Positions 29,401-38,431 of a DNA stretch of 64,000 bases are shown piece after piece. Made by a program: the position numbers and the translations under genes. The DNA is from Pandoraea norimbergensis. Lineage in GTDB: Bacteria > Pseudomonadota > Gammaproteobacteria > Burkholderiales > Burkholderiaceae. The notes under the pieces are model-generated. The model saw only the letters and a list, made by a program, of their open reading frames with translations. It was not told the origin of the DNA and searched no databases. The stretch's first letter is position 1; each line of letters begins with the position of its first letter. The stretch is taken from assembly GCF_001465545.3 (NCBI RefSeq), contig NZ_CP013480.3, positions 4,464,001 through 4,528,000 of the forward strand. Reading direction: 5' to 3'.

Positions 29401-30660
29401 CGATGCCGATGCCGATGCCAGCGCCGGTGCCGACGCGGTGGCGGCGACCTTCTCGCGACGCACGTCACCGCTGCCGGTGAGCAGCGCACGTCCGGCGAGC
29501 TTCAGTTCGATGCCTGTGAGCGCCTGACGCGTCGCGTCGAGCAATACCTCGGCACGCAAACTCTCGACCGGCAGCAATTCCGCATCGATCGCGCCGGGTT
29601 TCGCATTCGTCACCGAGACCGGCCCCAGCACGCGGAACTCCTTGGCGCCCGGTGCCGGTCGAAGATCGGCATTCACGGCGAGATCGGCTTGCGGCGCACC
29701 GGCAGAAAAGTCGCGCGGGTTCAGGTGATCGAGCGCAATCTGCGCTCGCGACAGCGGTACCGCACCGAACGGCGCCGCGGCAATATGCGCCGTGCCGTTG
29801 AGCTTCTCACCGGTCGCGACCAGATCGACGATCAATGCATCGAGCGAACCCGACAGGTCCGCCTTCAACGACACGGGGATATCGCCCGCTTTCGCTTGCA
29901 AACCGATGTTGCCGCCCAGTGCGAACGGGCGTTGCCCGTTCAATTGCAGATTCGCTTCGGCCTCGCCATAAGGTGTGCCGAGGTGTTCGATCTGCACGGT
30001 GTGCTGCGTGCCGTCACTGCGCGCCGCGACACGAATGTCGTCGAGCACGAGCGCTGGTGAATCGAGCGTGAGTTTCGCCACACGCACGTCGTTCAGCGTG
30101 AGGCCTAGCCCGAGTGGCAGACGCAAGCTGGTCGGCATCACCGTCGGCTTGTTCGACGGCGGCGACGGCGCAAACGCCAGCGCCACGTCACCCGCATGCA
30201 GCTTGTCGACGGTGAAATGCAGCGGACGCAGCGACAGTTGCCAGCGGCTTTCGAGACGGCTCACCGTGATGCGCGTGGCACCGTCGAGGTAACGCACGTC
30301 GTTCACCGTGAAGCCGTGCGCAAAGCTGCCGCTACGCCAGTCGCCTGCGAGCTTGCCGCCGAGCGAGGAGACCGCCGTCTGCCAGAGCCAGCGGCTGCCG
30401 CGCTCGGAGGACATCGCCCACAGCAACGCGCCGATGGCCAGCACGACGATCAGCAACAGCGTGAACAGCACGCCCGCGAGCCAACGGCCCCAACGCCTGC
30501 GCGGTGGCGGGGACACAGGCGGTGGCGTATTGGACGACGGCGGCGATCCACCCGTGCCGCCAGCGCCCCCGGCGCCCGATGGCGCGGCAGGTGCAAGCGT
30601 AGGTTCACGCTCAGCCGGTGGCGGCGAAGACATCATGGAATTGAGTGGCAAGGTCGTCAT
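26428..30660 (-). CDS. tamB: Translocation and assembly module subunit TamB
   Basis: 1410 residues. An N-terminal membrane anchor (about 60-82, preceded by a Pro/Gly-rich cytoplasmic head and PPPRRRWGRW) leads into a very long, beta-rich, AsmA/bridge-like periplasmic body. The C-terminal DUF490 domain ends FEQGLTSSASIVKITWQVSRRWQLALRTG and a final FNRRFD. TamB spans the periplasm and, with TamA, supports outer-membrane biogenesis and probably phospholipid transport. The ATG overlaps the tamA stop as TGATG, indicating coupling. Confidence 0.95.
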   Translation of the reverse strand: MTTLPLNSMMSSPPPAEREPTLAPAAPSGAGGAGGTGGSPPSSNTPPPVSPPPRRRWGRWLAGVLFTLLLIVVLAIGALLWAMSSERGSRWLWQTAVSSLGGKLAGDWRSGSFAHGFTVNDVRYLDGATRITVSRLESRWQLSLRPLHFTVDKLHAGDVALAFAPSPPSNKPTVMPTSLRLPLGLGLTLNDVRVAKLTLDSPALVLDDIRVAARSDGTQHTVQIEHLGTPYGEAEANLQLNGQRPFALGGNIGLQAKAGDIPVSLKADLSGSLDALIVDLVATGEKLNGTAHIAAAPFGAVPLSRAQIALDHLNPRDFSAGAPQADLAVNADLRPAPGAKEFRVLGPVSVTNAKPGAIDAELLPVESLRAEVLLDATRQALTGIELKLAGRALLTGSGDVRREKVAATASAPALASASASASLASAASAHTAAAGDAPAEVTVGGFALAMQDLDLRALYGKLPATKLSGPLNIKLDATGQRIVLDWRDATRRVLADVGLDAKGTTIHTLSLDAGQGKAAATGVLENGDTGAYQAQLKLTRFDPAAWYDLYDAAHAKKGAAKPPAASVTGQFDAQGVLRPELGVTLKFALQDSVYADLPMSGTGTVKVAGKRLLPSDANLLVAGNKVALRGSFGAAGDKMAVNIDAPSLDKLGFGLAGRLQLDGQVSGTIERPAVVATLAADKLVFGAQKLDHLAGKVDVSGGLPGAPGDRLNVTLDGNGFASDVARLDKLSVALAGTRGAHTLHLKAAGKLREAPLDLNVDAAGAVTDTRGKPGWRGTIQALENRGMPKLTLASPWQVEASAERVHLGAAKLVTGVGALSLTNFDYGAGQLKTAGTIDTLDIGQVLRVVASFTGEQPALASDLVLDGKWNVSMAQRADGFVEIVRRSGDVTLRRGGVNDDVKVTITGIPGLSAEKGGIGARVPLGISEMRARIDLSGQSARATVKAASALIGTLDADVQTGLRVADGIPSLPDDAPLTGRVAMVIPDISKFENLAGAQFAFKGRANLQMTLAGTVAKPRPTGELTADDLSVQMFDTGVSVKDGHVRIALTPSEIVLRDVVFTGGGGGTARATGGIRIDTPEPTLGITLAADKLQLFAAPDRQLSLTGDAKAVGSGDTMSVTGKFTVDRARFALPPTSAPKLGDDVLVVRGGAQSRSKPLDPKEEAARISAKPASRFSPRIDIELNLGRDFRFVGAGADLLLRGSMHVQSAPLSPMRATGTITVAEGTYEAFDRKLAIERGQINFVGPLDNPDLYIQAMRRNQEVAAGVLVTGTVRQPRVSLVSEPSVSDEEKLSWLMFGHGPDGAGLGQRQAMAGAATVLLGATGGKRIIKDLGIDEFSIGTSESGLSDDEQVVKVGKAISDNFALGFEQGLTSSASIVKITWQVSRRWQLALRTGSLSGFDVLFNRRFD

Positions 30661-32408
30661 CAGAAGGCCACTCCCAGCGAGATCGACGGCCGGAACTGAC
30701 GATCGTTGACGCCGTAGCCGAGATCGACGTTAACCGGCCCGACCGGGCTGCGCCAGCGCACGCCCAGACCGACGCCGTGATAAAGCGGCGTGGGGTGACG
30801 ATAGTCGTCGGTGGCCGTGCCCACATCCCAGAACGCCGCCCCGCCCCAGTCGCGCGTGAACCAGCGTTGATATTCGAGACTGCCGGTGCCGAGGTATTTC
30901 GTCGGGAACGTCGTGCCGTTCTGCTGCCGCCCGAGGCTCTGGTACGTATAACCGCGAACCGACGACGTGCCGCCCGCGAAGAACAGCAGCGACGACGGAA
31001 TGCGGTTGCTGTTGCCGTTGGTGATCACCGCGCCCAGTTCCAGCCGCGCAATGACGATATCGCGCTGGCCGACCGGGAAGTACTGGCGAATGCGGCCATA
31101 GACACGGCCGAACGTCTGATCTGTGAGCACCGGTTTGGCCGCGAAGCCGATCTGCGTATTGATGATGTTGCCGGTGCGCGGGAAGATCAGGTCGTCCACG
31201 TCGCGCCGTGTCCACGCGAAGGCCGGTACGAGGGCTTTGTTGACGAAGCGCGTGCCGCCGTCGGGGCGTTCATCCGTGTGATAGAAGTCCAGCGAATAGG
31301 CCCAGTCGTAGCGCTCGCGCGAGCGGGCTCGCTTGATGCCGACTTGCAGCGCACGTTGATCCAGACCGTTCAGGTCCGTGCGGTCGTACGAACCGCGCAG
31401 GCTGTTCGTGTAGGCGTCCGGGTCCGGTGGCATGGCCAGTTCGGCGTAACCGCCCTGCCGGAATTGTTCGAGACGCGCCTGCGTGTCGAACGTCCACGCA
31501 CTGCCGAACACGTTGTAGTACGAGTAGCGGCCGTTGACGCTGCCGCCGGTGTCCGTCGTATAGCCCACACCGCTTTGCACACGCTGCGTGGGGAATTCGT
31601 TCACCCTCACCTCGACCGGCGCGTTCTCCGCCTTGGTCGGGTCTTCCGTCACCGAGATGATCACGTTCGAGAAGTACGGCGTCGCCTGAATCTGGCGCTG
31701 CAACTCTTGCAACCGGCCCGCATCGAACGCCTCGCCCACCGAGAGCGGGTTCACGTTGCGGATGATCTGCTCCGGATAGCGGCGCGTGCCGGTGATGATC
31801 AGCGGCCCGAGCGTGAACGGCGGGCCGCTGTCATAGGTGGCCGCGAGCGACGCGGCGTCGTTATCGGCATCGACCACGGCGCGCGAGAACGTCATCTTCG
31901 CCGCGTGGTAGCGCTTCTGGCCGAGATTGAACAGCGTGTCGCTCTTCGCCTTGTCCCAGTCGGCCTGCCGGAACGGTGTGTCTACCGGCAGCCCCCAGCC
32001 GTTGCGCAGTTGCTCGACGCGTTGCGGGTCTTGTTCAGCGATGGGGCCGGTGAACTTCAGGTCCACGTCCTTGATATGGGTGCGCGGGCCCGAGTCGACC
32101 GTGACATGCACGTCGCGCTTGCCGTTGATCGTGGCCACGTCCACGTGGGTGACCGGCGAAAAGTAGCCTTCCGTGGACGTGAGTTCCTGAATTTGCTCGC
32201 CGATTGTGGCGATCAGATGCTCGAACTGCGCGTCGCCGATGTCATCTCGGTCGGCGTAGCGCACGAGGTCGAGGTTCGCGTTCAGCAGTTTGGCGAGGCC
32301 ATTGGGGGCGTCCACGCGAACGCGATAATCGGCCCGGGCGAGCGTGGGCAATGCGAGGGCGCAGGCCAGCGCGACGAATACGGCACGCATCCGGCGCATT
32401 GGGTGCAT
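30660..32408 (-). CDS. tamA: Translocation and assembly module subunit TamA
   Basis: 582 residues from the ATG at 32408, chosen because it begins a signal peptide (MRAVFVALACALALPTLARA within it). Longer in-frame starts up to 32537 add a basic extension and are unlikely. POTRA domains occupy roughly residues 30-230, and a C-terminal 16-strand Omp85 barrel ends in LGVAF with terminal Phe. GTSSVRGYTYQSLG is the conserved barrel loop. It is an outer-membrane assembly factor working with TamB. Confidence 0.94.
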   Translation of the reverse strand: MHPMRRMRAVFVALACALALPTLARADYRVRVDAPNGLAKLLNANLDLVRYADRDDIGDAQFEHLIATIGEQIQELTSTEGYFSPVTHVDVATINGKRDVHVTVDSGPRTHIKDVDLKFTGPIAEQDPQRVEQLRNGWGLPVDTPFRQADWDKAKSDTLFNLGQKRYHAAKMTFSRAVVDADNDAASLAATYDSGPPFTLGPLIITGTRRYPEQIIRNVNPLSVGEAFDAGRLQELQRQIQATPYFSNVIISVTEDPTKAENAPVEVRVNEFPTQRVQSGVGYTTDTGGSVNGRYSYYNVFGSAWTFDTQARLEQFRQGGYAELAMPPDPDAYTNSLRGSYDRTDLNGLDQRALQVGIKRARSRERYDWAYSLDFYHTDERPDGGTRFVNKALVPAFAWTRRDVDDLIFPRTGNIINTQIGFAAKPVLTDQTFGRVYGRIRQYFPVGQRDIVIARLELGAVITNGNSNRIPSSLLFFAGGTSSVRGYTYQSLGRQQNGTTFPTKYLGTGSLEYQRWFTRDWGGAAFWDVGTATDDYRHPTPLYHGVGLGVRWRSPVGPVNVDLGYGVNDRQFRPSISLGVAF

Positions 32409-32767
32409 CTGGCGCCTGGCGTGCAAGGGGCGCGCGCGCGACCGACGGCGTGCGTCGTAGCCGGGTTTGATCTGTGCGACGGTCAAAACCTTCCTTATTG
32501 TCATGGCATCCGCCGCCGATACTTTGGCGTGCGGCATATCGGCCTGTTCGGATGATGCTTATGGGCAATGCGCATGAAGCGTATTGCCGTATTTGACCAT
32601 ATCCCCGGTGTCACTTCACCCACGATGCCCAAACCGGCCCAAACCGGTCCGAAGCGACGCGTGGCGACCGGTTTGCGGTAGAATCAGCGTCGTTTGGCAC
32701 GGCTGCGGCTGTGCCGCTTTGCTGATTGCAGGCCGAATTGCCTGCCTAATTTTTGCGCAGACCGATC
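32409..32767. other. Divergent intergenic region, tamA to DUF3460
   Basis: Contains a 10-bp direct repeat CCCAAACCGG (32628-32637 and 32638-32647). CAAACCGG can pair with CCGGTTTG at 32668-32675. TAGAAT at 32679-32684 is a plausible -10 for the DUF3460 gene. No gene is supported. Confidence 0.45.
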
Positions 32768-32950
32768 ATGTACGAGTCCGACATCACCCAATTCATCAAC
32801 CAGTTGAAGAGCGAGAAGCCGACGCTGGAAGCCGAACAGCGCCAAGGCCGCTCCCTGCTGTGGGACAAGCAACCGATCGATATGGAAGAGCGCCGTCGCG
32901 CCCAACAATCGCGCGTTGCCCAGCAGCCGTACGTCTACCAGAGCGAGTAA
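32768..32950 (+). CDS. DUF3460 small protein
   Basis: 60 residues from ATG 32768 (MYESDITQFINQL). Highly polar with KPTLEAEQRQGRSLLWDK and a C-terminal YVYQSE. This matches the small betaproteobacterial DUF3460 family of unknown function. A five-residue upstream extension is in frame but unnecessary. It precedes scpA-panC-panD on the same strand. Confidence 0.85.
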   Translation: MYESDITQFINQLKSEKPTLEAEQRQGRSLLWDKQPIDMEERRRAQQSRVAQQPYVYQSE

Positions 32951-33050
32951 GCCGTGCCGGCGGGCTTGATGCGCGGCCATTCCAGCCATTAGCGCCATCG
33001 CCCGCCACGCCAAGCGCCCTCCCGCCTACCACCGCCAGCCCTGTATCGCG

Positions 33051-34091
33051 TTGAATCACACCACGCCTGACGATCCGTCGCAAACGCCCGAGCCCGTCCC
33101 CGAGACCGCGCCGGCGCCTTTGCACGTCGATCCGCCGGTCGATTCAACGGATGAGTCCGAAGTGGCCGAAGTGACCGAGGTCGCGAACGTGACCGAGGCG
33201 CCCGCCAGTGCCGGGGCCCCGCCCCGGGCAGCAAGCGGTGCCGTCGAAGGCAAGGCCGCAGAACTGCCGGCGCCCCCCGAAGGACAGGACACCACGCCCG
33301 ACACCGTCGACGGTGTTGCGCGGGCGCGTCTGTACGGCGAGCCGTTGTTCGCGATGCCGAACGACCTGTACATCCCGCCCGACGCACTCGAAATCTTCCT
33401 CGAAGCCTTTGAAGGCCCGCTCGACTTGCTGCTGTACCTGATTCGCAAGCAGAACTTCAACGTGCTCGACATTCCGATGGCGCAGGTGACCAAGCAGTAC
33501 CTGCTCTACGTCGAACAGATCCGCACCACCAACCTTGAGTTGGCGTCGGAATATCTGCTGATGGCGGCCATGCTCATCGAGATCAAGTCGCGCATGTTGT
33601 TGCCGGTCAAGAAGGCCGACACTGGCGAAGAAGCGGAAGATCCGCGCGCCGAACTCGTCCGCCGTCTGCTTGAGTACGAGCAGATGAAGCTGGCTGCGCA
33701 GAAGCTCGACACCTTGCCGGTGTTGGGCCGCGACTTCCTGCGCTCGCAGGTGTACATCGAGCAGAGTCTGCAACCGCGCTTCCCCGATGTCGATTCCGAG
33801 GACTTGCGCGCGGCGTGGGCCGAAGTGCTGCGCCGGGCCAAGCTGGTCCAGCATCACCGGATTTCGCGCGAAGAGTTGTCCGTTCGCGAGCACATGAGCC
33901 AGATTCTGCGGCGTTTGCAGGGTGCGCGGTTCATGGAGTTCAGCGAGTTGTTCGACGTCGGGCGCGGCGTGCCGGTCGTGGTGGTCAACTTCATCGCCAT
34001 GCTGGAACTGGCGCGCGAGTCGCTGCTCGAGATCACGCAGGCCGAGCCGTTCGCGCCGATCTACGTGCGCCTCACTTATTCGCCGAACTGA
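33051..34091 (+). CDS. scpA: Segregation and condensation protein A
   Basis: 346 residues if TTG 33051 is the start. The first in-frame ATG (33354) would cut into the conserved region, and GTG codons between are possible. The first 100 residues are a Pro/Glu/Val-rich, low-complexity head. The conserved kleisin begins near YIPPDALEIFLEAFEGPLDLLLYLIRK, where the N-terminal helices bind SMC. The C-terminal winged helix ends FAPIYVRLTYSPN. It is part of the Smc-ScpAB condensin. scpB is not in the window. The stop codon lies in a 13-bp tandem repeat. Confidence 0.93.
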   Translation: MNHTTPDDPSQTPEPVPETAPAPLHVDPPVDSTDESEVAEVTEVANVTEAPASAGAPPRAASGAVEGKAAELPAPPEGQDTTPDTVDGVARARLYGEPLFAMPNDLYIPPDALEIFLEAFEGPLDLLLYLIRKQNFNVLDIPMAQVTKQYLLYVEQIRTTNLELASEYLLMAAMLIEIKSRMLLPVKKADTGEEAEDPRAELVRRLLEYEQMKLAAQKLDTLPVLGRDFLRSQVYIEQSLQPRFPDVDSEDLRAAWAEVLRRAKLVQHHRISREELSVREHMSQILRRLQGARFMEFSELFDVGRGVPVVVVNFIAMLELARESLLEITQAEPFAPIYVRLTYSPN

Positions 34092-34165
34092 GTCGTCGTA
34101 CTGAGTCGTCGTACTGAGTCGTCGTACTGAGTCGTCGTACTGAGTCGGCAAACCGAGTCGCCCAA
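34088..34165 (+). repeat. Tandem repeat, six 13-bp units spanning the scpA stop codon
   Basis: CTGAGTCGTCGTA occurs four times exactly (34088-34139), then CTGAGTCGGCAAA and CCGAGTCGCCCAA. The TGA of the first unit (34089-34091) is the scpA stop. Confidence 0.95.
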
Positions 34166-34246
34166 CTGCGGCATCGAACTTAGCCACCGGGACGAGTCCG
34201 CTGATGGAGGCCTAGCCGGGCTTGTGGTTTTGCGCACGCCCGTTGA

Positions 34247-35191
<945 letters not shown>

Positions 35192-35338
35192 ATCCGAGTG
35201 CCGGCAACGACTGGCGTCTGACTGCGCGGTGTCGCAGGGCGGGCGAGAGGCGAGGCTGGCAGATATCGTGCGCGTGTCGGATGCGCGTGCTTAATTCGTC
35301 GCGCGGAGTGCGCGACATTGCAACACAAGAGGCAAGCC

Positions 35339-35752
35339 ATGTACCGCACCATGCTCAAGTCGAAGATCCACCGCGCCACCGTGACGCATTGCGAATTGCA
35401 TTACGAGGGCTCGTGCGCCATCGACGAGAACCTGCTTGAAGCGTCGGGTCTGGTCGAGAATGAGCAGATCGACATCTTCAACGTCAACAACGGCGAGCGT
35501 TTCACGACGTATGCCATTCGTGGCGAGCGCGGCAGCGGCATGATTTCGTTGAACGGCGCGGCGGCCCGTCGCGCGCAGTTGGGCGACATCGTGATCATCG
35601 TGTCGTATGCGCAGGTCGACAACAAGGATGTGCTGGCGGGCTTCAAGCCGCAGCTCGTGTTTGTTGACGAGAAGAACGTGCAGAAGGGCGAGCGCGATCA
35701 CGTGCCGCTGCAAGCGTGGGAAGAAACCCGCGCCTTCGACGCAGCAAAATAA
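35339..35752 (+). CDS. panD: Aspartate 1-decarboxylase proenzyme
   Basis: 137 residues from ATG 35339 ([15 protein letters not shown]). It makes beta-alanine for PanC. The self-processing site Gly24-Ser25 is present in HYEGSCAID, generating the pyruvoyl cofactor. [17 protein letters not shown] and NGAAAR are conserved. The C-terminal extension after about residue 118 is usual in Burkholderiaceae. Confidence 0.97.
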   Translation: MYRTMLKSKIHRATVTHCELHYEGSCAIDENLLEASGLVENEQIDIFNVNNGERFTTYAIRGERGSGMISLNGAAARRAQLGDIVIIVSYAQVDNKDVLAGFKPQLVFVDEKNVQKGERDHVPLQAWEETRAFDAAK

Positions 35753-35776
35753 ACAAGAAGTAAGAAAGCGCAGCAC

Positions 35777-35810
35777 AAAAAAACCGGCCGAAATGGCCGG
35801 TTTTTTGTTT
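35777..35810. terminator. Bidirectional terminator after panD
   Basis: CCGGCC and GGCCGG around a GAAAT loop are flanked by seven A on the left and TTTTTTGTTT on the right. It ends panD mRNA and could also stop minus-strand transcription from the ParA-type gene. Confidence 0.9.
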
Positions 35811-35852
35811 CAGGAAGAGAAACCCAAAAAGACGCCGACAGCAAGCGCGGTT

Positions 35853-35950
35853 GCAACGGACAGGGGGAGATGAAACGAGTCGACGGCGCGCCCGACCGTT
35901 TGCAGATGCGAAGTGACGCAAATGGTTGGGCGTGTCGGCGACCGACCTTG
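35853..35950 (+). ncRNA. Structured RNA element, copy 1
   Basis: A conserved lead GGACAGGGGGAG-ATGA-ACGAG is followed by a long hairpin, arm 35879-35903 with arm 35918-35942, giving 25 paired positions around a 14-nt loop. Read on the plus strand, four positions are G-U, one (35883 with 35938) is A-G, and the rest are Watson-Crick. The tail GTCGGCGACCGACC resembles that of copy 2. No protein frame or promoter is convincing. Strand is inferred from the G-U pattern. It could also be a DNA repeat element. Confidence 0.45.
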
Positions 35951-35965
35951 AGGGTGGAAGCACGG

Positions 35966-36007
35966 GGCATGGGGAGGTACAGGGGGGTTAAGCGCAGGGG
36001 TGGGTGG
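35966..36007 (+). other. G-run cluster with quadruplex potential
   Basis: Runs of four or more G at 35963-36000 are separated by 3, 7 and 9 nt (GGGG, GGGG, GGGGGG, GGGG), followed by TGGGTGG. This fits a loose G-quadruplex motif on the plus strand. Confidence 0.5.
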
Positions 36008-36108
36008 CGACGGACAGGGGGAGGATGACGAGCCGCCGGTGCGCTGCCCGTTTTCCAAAGCGAATTACGTGGAGCGACGAAAACGGGTAGCGTGCCGGCG
36101 GCCGACCG
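36008..36108 (+). ncRNA. Structured RNA element, copy 2
   Basis: It shares CGGACAGGGGGAGGATGACGAG with copy 1 as an interrupted match and ends GTGCCGGCGGCCGACC. The hairpin arms 36033-36055 and 36079-36101 pair over 23 positions. Twenty are Watson-Crick and three are G-U on the plus strand (they would be C-A mismatches on the minus strand). The inner helix sequence differs from copy 1 while pairing is kept. The 23-nt loop is larger than in copy 1. A G-run (36123-36130) follows. Confidence 0.45.
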
Positions 36109-36154
36109 AGAGACTAGGCGAAGGGGGGGAGAGCGCGAGCGATCCTACCCAGCC

Positions 36155-36778
36155 TTATTCACCTACAAACTTAACGATCCCCTGCCACTGCGGCAGATCG
36201 CGTTCAACACGGCTGGGAGCAACATCCCACAGCGTGAGCCCGTGCGCGGCGAGTTGCACGTAGTTTTGCGTATCGCGCAGCATACCGAGCACCGGCAATC
36301 CGGCTTCGTCGCAATAGCGGGCGAGTTGATCGGCGGCGCGGGTACGGGCATCGACACGCATGCCAACCACGCCGATACGCACGTCGCCCTGACGGACCGC
36401 CTTCTCTTCCTGAAGTTTTTGGAGAAAATCGCGCGTCGCGAGGATATCGAAAATTGACGGTTGCAACGGCACCAGCACATGATTGGCGAGTTTGAGCACC
36501 GTCTCCAACCGTTTGCCGTGCAGACCGGCGGGGGTATCGAGCACCGCGTGCGTCGTGCCCTTGGGCGGACGGGCAACCTCACTATGATCCACGTCCCAAG
36601 TCGCAATGGGCCGTAGCGCCGGCGGACGCAGCCCCAGCCAAGCCCGGGAGGACTGCTGGCGGTCAGTGTCGCCCAGCATCACCGCGTACCCTTGAGCGGC
36701 CAGATAGCCGGCCAGATTCGTTGCCAGCGTGCTCTTGCCCACGCCGCCTTTCGGATTCGCCACCACGATCACCGGCAT
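36155..36778 (-). CDS. Orphan ParA-family ATPase
   Basis: 207 residues from the ATG at 36778, with GGGGAG upstream. The deviant Walker A KGGVGKSTLATNLA (about 10-23) is intact. Asp in GDTDRQQSS and the Walker B-like AVLDTPAG fit the short ParA class (like Soj, MinD or ParC-type cargo positioners) without an N-terminal DNA-binding domain. No ParB gene is adjacent. Many such orphan ATPases position chemoreceptors, enzymes or envelope complexes. The cargo here is unknown. It lies about 100 nt downstream of cobQ on the same strand and may be transcribed with it. Confidence 0.88.
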   Translation of the reverse strand: MPVIVVANPKGGVGKSTLATNLAGYLAAQGYAVMLGDTDRQQSSRAWLGLRPPALRPIATWDVDHSEVARPPKGTTHAVLDTPAGLHGKRLETVLKLANHVLVPLQPSIFDILATRDFLQKLQEEKAVRQGDVRIGVVGMRVDARTRAADQLARYCDEAGLPVLGMLRDTQNYVQLAAHGLTLWDVAPSRVERDLPQWQGIVKFVGE

Positions 36779-36879
36779 TACGCACTCCCCGAGGTCGATT
36801 TTCCGCACATCTTACAACGGCTGCGTGACGGCTTCCGGCGGCAACCGGCGGCATGTCTCAGGCGCTCAGCCCGCCAGCC

Positions 36880-38391
36880 TCACCGCAGACACCCCCACAC
36901 ACGCGGCAAATCCAGATGCGCAGCGAACGAATCGGCAAGGCGATCCAGCGACGCCTCGCGCAGCGCGTTGTAGTCCTGCGCTTCGATATCGCGTGCGCCG
37001 GCCCATGTCAGCAGCGCTTGCAGGGCTTCCGGAGTATCGAACAGGCCGTGCAGATACGTGCCCATGACCTGATCGTCCGCCGAGCGGGCGCCGTCGGGTA
37101 CTTCGCCGCCCTCGCCTGCCAGCAGCGCCGCCGGACGCGCCAGCGCCGCCCCGCGCGTCACGCCCATATGGATCTCGTAGCCACGCACCGGTGCGTCGCC
37201 CGCGCTCAGACGTCCGCTGACCACGCGCAACTGCTTCTGCGCCTCCATCGTCGTCTCGATTTCCAGCCAACCGAGGCCCGCCGTCGTGCCCGCATCGCCT
37301 TCCAGAGCGTCCGGATCGTGAATCGCTGTCCCGAGCATCTGCAAGCCGCCGCAAATACCGAGCACTTTGCCGCCGTAACGCAAGTGGCGCGCAATTGCCG
37401 GCTCCCAGCCCTGCGCCCGCAGCCACGCCAAGTCGGCACGGACATGCTTGCTGCCCGGCAGAATCACAAGATCCGAGGGCGGCCACGGCTCGCCCGTACT
37501 CACATAGCGGAAGTCCACTTGCGGATGCGCCCGCAACGCGTCGAAATCCGTGTGATTGCTGATACGCGGCAGTGCAGGCACCGTCACGCGCAAACGCGTC
37601 TCGCCGCTGGCCGCCGTGTGACGCTCGCCGGGGAGCATGTCCTCGCCATCGAGATGCAGCCCGTGCAGATACGGCAGCACTCCCAATACCGGAATTCCCG
37701 TGCGCGCCTCCACCCATTCCAGCCCGCTCGTGAGCAACGACGGATCGCCGCGAAAGCGATTGATGACAAACCCCTTGATGCGCGCGCGCTCGCTGTCCGA
37801 CAAACACGCCAGCGTACCGACCAACTGCGCGAAGACGCCGCCCCGGTCGATGTCCGCCACGAGCAACACCGGCGCATCGACGGCTTCGGCAAAACCCATG
37901 TTCGCGATGTCGCGCGCTCGCAGATTCACCTCGGCCGGACTGCCCGCCCCTTCCACGATCACGGCGTCGTAGCCCGTGCGCAGCCGCTCATACGCGGCCA
38001 GCACGGCCGCCATCGCGCGCGGTTTGTATTCCTGATAAGCCCGCGCGTCGAGATCCGCCACCACCTTGCCGCCGATGATCACCTGAGCGCCGCGGTCACT
38101 GCTCGGCTTGAGCAGTACCGGATTGAAGTCCGTATGCGGCGCAATACCCGCCGCTTGCGCCTGCAACGCCTGCGCGCGCCCGATCTCGCCGCCATCGGCC
38201 GTCACGGCGCTGTTGAGCGCCATGTTCTGCGGCTTGAACGGCGCAACGCGCACGCCCTCGCGATAGAGCAGCCGGCAGAGCCCGGCCACCACCGTGCTCT
38301 TGCCCGCGTCGGAGGACGTGCCCTGAATCATCAAGGTGCCACGGGGATGGCGCAAGGACAGCGCGCTGGAATTGGCAGGGATTTCACTCAT
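36880..38391 (-). CDS. cobQ: Cobyric acid synthase (glutamine-hydrolysing)
   Basis: 503 residues from the ATG at 38391 ([16 protein letters not shown]). It amidates the b, d, e and g side chains of adenosylcobyrinic acid a,c-diamide. The N-terminal dethiobiotin-synthetase-like ATPase carries [12 protein letters not shown]. The C-terminal class I glutamine amidotransferase has the nucleophile motif [10 protein letters not shown], with the catalytic His in GYEIHMG. It diverges from cobU across 40 nt with no room for a riboswitch. Confidence 0.96.
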   Translation of the reverse strand: MSEIPANSSALSLRHPRGTLMIQGTSSDAGKSTVVAGLCRLLYREGVRVAPFKPQNMALNSAVTADGGEIGRAQALQAQAAGIAPHTDFNPVLLKPSSDRGAQVIIGGKVVADLDARAYQEYKPRAMAAVLAAYERLRTGYDAVIVEGAGSPAEVNLRARDIANMGFAEAVDAPVLLVADIDRGGVFAQLVGTLACLSDSERARIKGFVINRFRGDPSLLTSGLEWVEARTGIPVLGVLPYLHGLHLDGEDMLPGERHTAASGETRLRVTVPALPRISNHTDFDALRAHPQVDFRYVSTGEPWPPSDLVILPGSKHVRADLAWLRAQGWEPAIARHLRYGGKVLGICGGLQMLGTAIHDPDALEGDAGTTAGLGWLEIETTMEAQKQLRVVSGRLSAGDAPVRGYEIHMGVTRGAALARPAALLAGEGGEVPDGARSADDQVMGTYLHGLFDTPEALQALLTWAGARDIEAQDYNALREASLDRLADSFAAHLDLPRVWGCLR

Positions 38392-38431
38392 GGTGCGGAT
38401 TATCGCATCGGGCGCTCGTACAATATCGCCC

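Noticed and set aside
33354..34091. ATG 33354 as scpA start
   Set aside because: It would begin only seven residues before the conserved kleisin helix and drop a head typical of Burkholderiaceae ScpA. TTG or GTG starts upstream are likelier.
35867..35880. Shine-Dalgarno and ATG inside hairpin element copy 1 as a small gene start
   Set aside because: GGGGGAG and ATG are only 0-2 nt apart, too close for initiation, and neither copy opens a shared protein frame.
35853..36108. Reading the hairpin elements as minus-strand RNA with a C-rich tail
   Set aside because: The seven G-U positions would become C-A mismatches, weakening both helices. The plus strand is favoured, though the minus strand is not excluded.
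38392..38431. Second cobalamin riboswitch between cobQ and cobU
   Set aside because: The 40-nt spacer is far too short and lacks the B12 box.
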